Source: Galeopsis tetrahit (lineage: Eukaryota > Streptophyta > Magnoliopsida > Lamiales > Lamiaceae). From it: a DNA stretch of 64,000 bases. The position numbers were made by a program, and so were the translations under genes. Positions 59,418-64,000 of the stretch are shown here, piece by piece (position 1 is the stretch's first letter; every line of letters starts with the position of its first letter). The notes under the pieces were generated by a model. It did no database searches and was not told the DNA's origin. It worked only from the letters and a program-made list of their open reading frames with translations. The stretch lies in the NCBI GenBank assembly GCA_963675135.1, contig OY776130.1, forward strand, positions 64,514,867 through 64,578,866, in the 5' to 3' direction.

Positions 59418-61937
59418 TTAGTAGTAAGACGGTATCCAGATAAACATTGAAGTTTTGAATAATTGAGACCTCTTAAGTTTTCTACCATGCTTATCACAGA
59501 ACAGTACTTTATTGACCTTATCCAAATTATCAGCAGACTTAGGATCTATTTTTCTGAGATAGCCTTTCCTTGGTTCTATCCCTTTTTCAGTAAGATCAGT
59601 ATGTCTGTAATAGTTTGCATATGGTCTAAAAGCCTGTGGACCATACGGCTTATAGATGCGTTTTGGTCTTTCCTCTCCAATGATATCATAAGATAAAGGT
59701 GGAGGATAAAGAACAGGTTTGTTATGATAATGAGGCACAAATTTCCTAGGTTTAGTTGAGTACAGCTGAGACTGCCTTATGAAAGGAGGTCTAGGCTGTT
59801 TCCAACTTGCCTGAGTTTGTCTTGACCTACTGTTCTGAGTCTGCCTCTTCTGATTCCAGGACTTTTCAGCTCTGGTCAGAGGAGTAGAACTCTTCTGGTA
59901 TGGTCTTGACTGTACTGGTCTAGATCCATTTTTTTGTTTACCATTCTTGGCATTAGGAGGAATGTATTTAGACTGTACTTTGGAGTTTGGTTCATTATCA
60001 TAGATCATAGGTTCTTTTCCTTTATCTAATTGCAAAGAACTTGAACTAGCTCCAGTAGTGTTCTTAATGCCTGAAGTAGAGGAACTAGACAGATCAGTAC
60101 CTATTCCACTCTTATCATAAGGAGCTCTGTATCTGTCTGATAATGTTTGATTAATCTTAGAAGAGTTAATCATATCAGATAGCTTTAGATCCAAGCTCAG
60201 TACTTCAGATTCTAAGAATCTATTGCGCTCTTCAAGTTTTTCACATTTAATCTTTAAGTCATTGAACTCATTTGTCTCTTTAGCTTGTGTATGAAGCATA
60301 CCCTGATATAGCTTGTCCATAGATGCATACTTATCTTTGAGTTGTGACAACTCTTCTGATAGCCGTGCATTTAGAACAATTATATTAGGATCCACTTTCA
60401 TTTGAGCTTCTCTAAGACTCATGATTTCTTGTCTTAAAGATATGTTCTCATCACTGATTTCTATGAATGCTTTGTTAGCTGGTAGGAGGTCTTCTTCATT
60501 CATTCCATTGGAATGGTGAAGACTACTCCCTACACTACTATCAGCAGTGTCACATAAATCAGAATCAGAATCTGATTCATCACAAGATTGAAAAGATGTG
60601 ACAGATGATACCTCTTGATCTATTTTTGCCATCATGACTAGTCCATCATCTGCAATGAAGACTTCTTTCTCACTGCTGGAAGGGTAATCAGAAGAGGAGG
60701 ATGGTAACTCATCTGAATCCGTATCAGATTCATTGTTAGCCACCATTGCCCTCTTACCTTTTGCATATTTGCGATCTCTCCTTGCTTTCCTTTCTCTTCT
60801 GTCTTCAGCACTCAGATCAGGACATTCATGGATGTAATGACCTGGCTTTTCACAGTTATAACACAGAGGTTCATTAGTAGAACGTTTAGTAGGAGAGTGA
60901 TATCGGTTCCTGTCCTTTCTATCAGTAGAATTCCTATCCTTCCTATCAGCAGAGTTCCTATCTCTTCTTTTCTCATTAGAGATCTCATCTCTTCTTTCAG
61001 AAGATTTGTGATCCCTTTTGGTCCTAGAAGAGTCCCTGTTATTAGAGCCTTGAGTGTCCTTATAGAATCTTTTGTATCTACCATACCTTTTGTTAAGCTT
61101 ATCAAACCTCTTAATCATTAAGTTCAACTGATCCTTAAGATCAAGATCAGTACTCTCTAGTTCATCTTTTATGCTTGAGGACTTAGACACAGATGATCTA
61201 GGCTTCTTAGAGGTAGATGTCTTAAATGCAATGTTCTTGGAGATTTCCTTAACCCTATCACCACTAACTATTGGATCTTCTTCATCCAATTCAAACTCAT
61301 GTGCCTGAACGGTTTGGAAGGTTGTTTCGGCAGACCAGTTATCTATATCCTGAGTGTTTTTAATGATCAGTGTGACCATTTTCCACCGTTCATCTAAGGC
61401 TTTAAGGATACGTAAATTGATCTCCCTATTGGTATAAGTCTTGCCTAAAACATCCAGATCATTCATAATCTTGGTAAAGCGAGTATCGAGCTGGTCTATT
61501 GTTTCACCAGGCTTAATTTTAAATGATTCGAACTTCTGGACAGCAGTGGATAGTTTGCTTTCTTTTATAAGAGAAGTTCCCTCACAAATGATAGCTAACT
61601 TGTCCCACATCTCTTTGGCTGATTTACATTTAACCACTTTCCCAAGATACTCGTTGGGAAGGGTGTGCAAAATGTAATTCTTTGCCAAGCTGTCTAGATT
61701 GTTCTGCCTCATCTCTTCAGCAGTTAAATCTAACCTGGGTTTTGGCACGAGAACACCAATGGCTTTTGAAGGCTCCAGATTTGCAGTGTTGGGTATCATG
61801 GTAGTAATAGGACCTTCTTTGATCACAGACATCATCAGATCATGGGTTGAACTGAATATGGCCTCCATCCTCAGTTTCCAATAATCGTAATCTGCAACCT
61901 TGAACTTTGGAAGTTTGTTAATGTTAGTTTCTTCCAT
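59418..61937 (-). CDS. Copia gag polyprotein (capsid and zinc knuckle)
   Basis: 839 codons from ATG 61937. Residues 1-230 form the Copia gag domain (YDYWKLRMEAIFSS ... LDTRFTKIMNDL). Basic repeats follow (DRNSADRKDRNSTDRKDRN), then one CCHC knuckle CYNCEKPGHYIHEC at residues 359-372. A Ser/Asp-rich acidic part and a coiled coil (about 470-560) come next, then a basic Arg/Gln-rich tail. It packages element RNA into virus-like particles. The frame is open to TAA 59420-59418; a second TAA follows at 59378-59376 before the protease. In related elements gag and pol are continuous, so these two stops are probably mutations. The start lies 147 bp inside the PBS. Confidence 0.92.
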   Translation of the reverse strand: MEETNINKLPKFKVADYDYWKLRMEAIFSSTHDLMMSVIKEGPITTMIPNTANLEPSKAIGVLVPKPRLDLTAEEMRQNNLDSLAKNYILHTLPNEYLGKVVKCKSAKEMWDKLAIICEGTSLIKESKLSTAVQKFESFKIKPGETIDQLDTRFTKIMNDLDVLGKTYTNREINLRILKALDERWKMVTLIIKNTQDIDNWSAETTFQTVQAHEFELDEEDPIVSGDRVKEISKNIAFKTSTSKKPRSSVSKSSSIKDELESTDLDLKDQLNLMIKRFDKLNKRYGRYKRFYKDTQGSNNRDSSRTKRDHKSSERRDEISNEKRRDRNSADRKDRNSTDRKDRNRYHSPTKRSTNEPLCYNCEKPGHYIHECPDLSAEDRRERKARRDRKYAKGKRAMVANNESDTDSDELPSSSSDYPSSSEKEVFIADDGLVMMAKIDQEVSSVTSFQSCDESDSDSDLCDTADSSVGSSLHHSNGMNEEDLLPANKAFIEISDENISLRQEIMSLREAQMKVDPNIIVLNARLSEELSQLKDKYASMDKLYQGMLHTQAKETNEFNDLKIKCEKLEERNRFLESEVLSLDLKLSDMINSSKINQTLSDRYRAPYDKSGIGTDLSSSSTSGIKNTTGASSSSLQLDKGKEPMIYDNEPNSKVQSKYIPPNAKNGKQKNGSRPVQSRPYQKSSTPLTRAEKSWNQKRQTQNSRSRQTQASWKQPRPPFIRQSQLYSTKPRKFVPHYHNKPVLYPPPLSYDIIGEERPKRIYKPYGPQAFRPYANYYRHTDLTEKGIEPRKGYLRKIDPKSADNLDKVNKVLFCDKHGRKLKRSQLFKTSMFIWIPSYY

Positions 61938-62083
61938 GATGAAACAAGCAGTAAGATCAGTAGTATGACAAATAAGTCAAGAAAGACAAGTAAGATCAAG
62001 AAACAGTTATCAGTAATGAGAGACAATTAGACTTTCCCCAAAGTCTATAGGGTTATCTAGAAACAGCAGTCCAAAGAACTACA

Positions 62084-62095
62084 GCTCTGATACCA
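62084..62095 (-). other. Primer-binding site for initiator tRNA-Met
   Basis: TGGTATCAGAGC on the minus strand, two bases inside the 5' LTR, complementary to the 3' end of plant initiator methionine tRNA. Confidence 0.92.
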
Positions 62096-62097
62096 CT

Positions 62098-63411
62098 TGT
62101 TGGTCCCAAAAGTTGAGTTTAGATTGATTAAGCTAGTAAAAGTCTAGAGGAGAGGGGTGAATAGACTTTTAAAATTCTATCAAAATATCAGAGTTTAAGT
62201 GCGGAAATGTGTTCTGTACAATACTGTTCTTAGAATCAGATCAGTACTAACAGTTCTTGTTTGTACTCAACTTTTCTTTAAATCTTTTCTTTAGAAAACT
62301 TACTGTTCTTGTTCAACAAATATATCAACAGTTAATCAAATCAAAACAGTAAAGAACACAAGATTTTTATAGTGGTTCGACAACTTGTCTACATCCACTC
62401 TCACAACTCCAGTTGCGATGTTTTATTACTCTTTTCCACTTGAGTACTTGTTGCTTAGAGTCCCAAGATTAAGACTTCGATCTTATCGATTACACTTCCA
62501 AGTGTATCTTCGATCAACTAGTAATTTCACAAGTAACTAGCACACTTGTTTACACAATACAAACTTAAAACGAAAAGTAAAACTTCTCTTGATGATAGCC
62601 TTTGTTTCTTCAATTAGATCTGTGGCTTCTCTTCAGTTCTTCTTCAACTCTGTGAGTTCTTGAATACTTGAATGCTTCTTGATTTGCTCTTGAATACTTT
62701 GAGTAGTAATAGATTCAGTAGTCTTTTCAAGTAGAAGATCACACGGTATTTATAAGCAATAGTAAGACAGTTAGCAGTTTGTGAACTAACTCTCAACTAA
62801 CTCATAACCGTTTCTTGTTGTACCTTCCTTCAGTTTGTAACCAACTTAAAACTTATCTTCCAAGTCAGCTTTATCTTCAATAATATCTTCAGTTACGCTT
62901 CAAATAAGTCATCCAAACTTATTCTTCAAATAAACCAACTCAGCACAGTAAACTACTCTTCTTAGTTTTACTGCTCTTGGTCAGTCAGCACAGTTCTTCC
63001 AAAACTGTTCAGCTTCCTTCACAAACTTCACTTGATATCTTCAATCTCTGAAATAGTCTTCTGATAACTCTTAGTCATCTTTCTTCAATCTAATCTACTG
63101 TTCTAACTATTATCAACTGAACTATATACAGATGAGTATAACTAAGTGCTATACTATAAGCTGTCTATACAATACTTCCATCAACTTAGTTCTTAAACAG
63201 TTCATATATCAGATTACCAAAATACTAAGATCAGTAAACTAAAACTTCAATAAGATCAGTAATCTCAGATAATAAGATCAATAAACTTATATCATGTATC
63301 TCACATAGAAAATCATATAATCACATATATCATTAACTTTAAAGTTACTTTTGGCCATCAAAACATATAATCATCAATTAGAACATTGTTTATAGGATTC
63401 ATATCCCAACA
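62098..63411 (-). repeat. 5' LTR of the Copia element
   Basis: 1314 bp with the same TG...CA ends as the partner. Close to identical apart from about 15 substitutions and the missing 54 bp near 63113. It should contain the promoter; the TATA box was not pinned down. Confidence 0.95.
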
Positions 63412-63683
63412 CGTCCCACAACCGTTTGCACACTTACATTATTTGTCCGTTCCACTATTGTTTGCTCACCTATAAAAGGAAACTCTCTCATAAACTTCAT
63501 TCTCACAATATTCACATATATTTACACAAAATGTCATTAATTTTACTCTATTTTCAATCACATTTTTACTTTATCTATATAACTTTACAAAATTACCCCT
63601 CAACACGTACTCCACTCATTACATTTTTTTTTATAAAAGTGTGTCCATTTGGTTGTGCAAATACTTGTGAAACGGAGGGAGTA

Positions 63684-64000
63684 TTCTTTAACTCTATACA
63701 AAATAAAAAATGCAACTAACTTTATGAAATGGAGAAAGTACAAAATAAGAAGTTACAATTGATCGAATTTGGTATCCCTACTATATATATACAAAATTAT
63801 TGTTTTTGACTTCAATTGTACGTGTCCATACAATTTATTGTACTCGACTGTTTGCTGCACATACCATTTATCATTATTGTGCATTCCTATGTTGTATATA
63901 TATAAAAATATCATATCTTTTTTAGAATTAATTTTGAGAATGTTGCATATATAAAAAAATCGTTTTTATTTTTCTTTTCTATTGACTCAGATTTATGCTT
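63684..64000. other. AT-rich end of the window
   Basis: No gene or element recognised. Confidence 0.5.

Larger units (their letters stand above)
51145..63411 (-). mobile_element. Full-length Sirevirus-like Copia LTR retrotransposon
   Basis: A 12,267-bp element on the minus strand. It has LTRs at both ends, a TSD CGTCC (51140-51144 and 63412-63416), a PBS matching initiator tRNA-Met, a PPT, gag, protease-integrase-reverse transcriptase in Copia order, and a long third ORF between pol and the 3' LTR. The third ORF, the large gag and LTRs over 1.3 kb are features of the SIRE/Maximus (Sirevirus) lineage. The LTRs differ at about 15 positions by eye plus a 54-bp indel, so the insertion is fairly recent. 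Reading frames are broken and the RNase H region is not visible, so this copy cannot be autonomous. Confidence 0.93.
51135..63681. mobile_element. Stowaway MITE split by the retrotransposon
   Basis: 51135-51144 (cattccgtcc) after TA (51133-51134) is the left tip. The rest runs from 63412 to 63681 and ends acggagggag before TA (63682-63683). The right end in reverse complement, CTCCCTCCGTTTCACAA, pairs with the left end plus the sequence following the retroelement (cattccgtcccacaacc). About 275 bp without the insert. Confidence 0.85.

Noticed and set aside
52733..59420. Stop codons in the Copia element as evidence of C-to-T deamination
   Set aside because: Each stop could come from CAA, CAG or CGA by C to T, but that is true of any stop codon. 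Without an alignment it says nothing.
1..64000. CRISPR arrays, bacterial operons, tRNA or rRNA genes
   Set aside because: Repeats here are tandem minisatellites without regular spacers in a plant nuclear sequence; no tRNA cloverleaf or rRNA segment was recognised.

Overview
This is a plant nuclear window. It has long AT-rich non-coding stretches, GT-AG introns in a 34-exon gene, many Stowaway, Tourist-like and hAT MITEs, plant-type Helitrons and a Sirevirus-like Copia retrotransposon. The gene families and transposon types point to a dicot; I cannot name the species.

Layout: 1-3900 holds a tropinone-reductase-like SDR terminal exon and AT-rich repeats. 3905-5811 is a nest of MITEs beside a class-3 lipase exon remnant (minus strand). 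6385-7700 is a small minus-strand gene for the 6-kDa subunit of mitochondrial ATP synthase. It has a hAT MITE two bases before the ATG and a frameshift near the 3' end. 7950-8735 is a tandem duplication with a Stowaway MITE in one copy. About 9720-17836 carries a minisatellite, a small CACTA element and a decayed autonomous Helitron whose 3' terminus is intact. 20319-21620 is a complete intronless nepenthesin-type aspartic protease.

22595-47165 (minus) is the main gene. It is a TRM3/TARBP1-type SpoU tRNA 2'-O-methyltransferase. I resolved 34 exons whose lengths sum to one open frame of 1864 codons. Its introns hold MITEs and fragments of LINE, Gypsy and Copia elements.

48585-49013 is a complete 429-bp non-autonomous Helitron. 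51145-63411 (minus) is a full-length 12.3-kb Sirevirus-like Copia element with two LTRs, a 5-bp target duplication, PBS, PPT, gag, pol and an envelope-like third ORF. It sits inside a Stowaway MITE terminus, its reading frames are broken, and its RNase H region is not visible; a 33-34-bp minisatellite lies there.

Host genes here do not form a pathway. The three that look functional or recently functional (aspartic protease, TRM3 homologue, ATP synthase subunit) are independent. The rest is transposon turnover. I found no convincing new biological system; the most interesting items are the ATP-synthase gene with its 5'-leader MITE and the RNase H-less, envelope-like retroelement.
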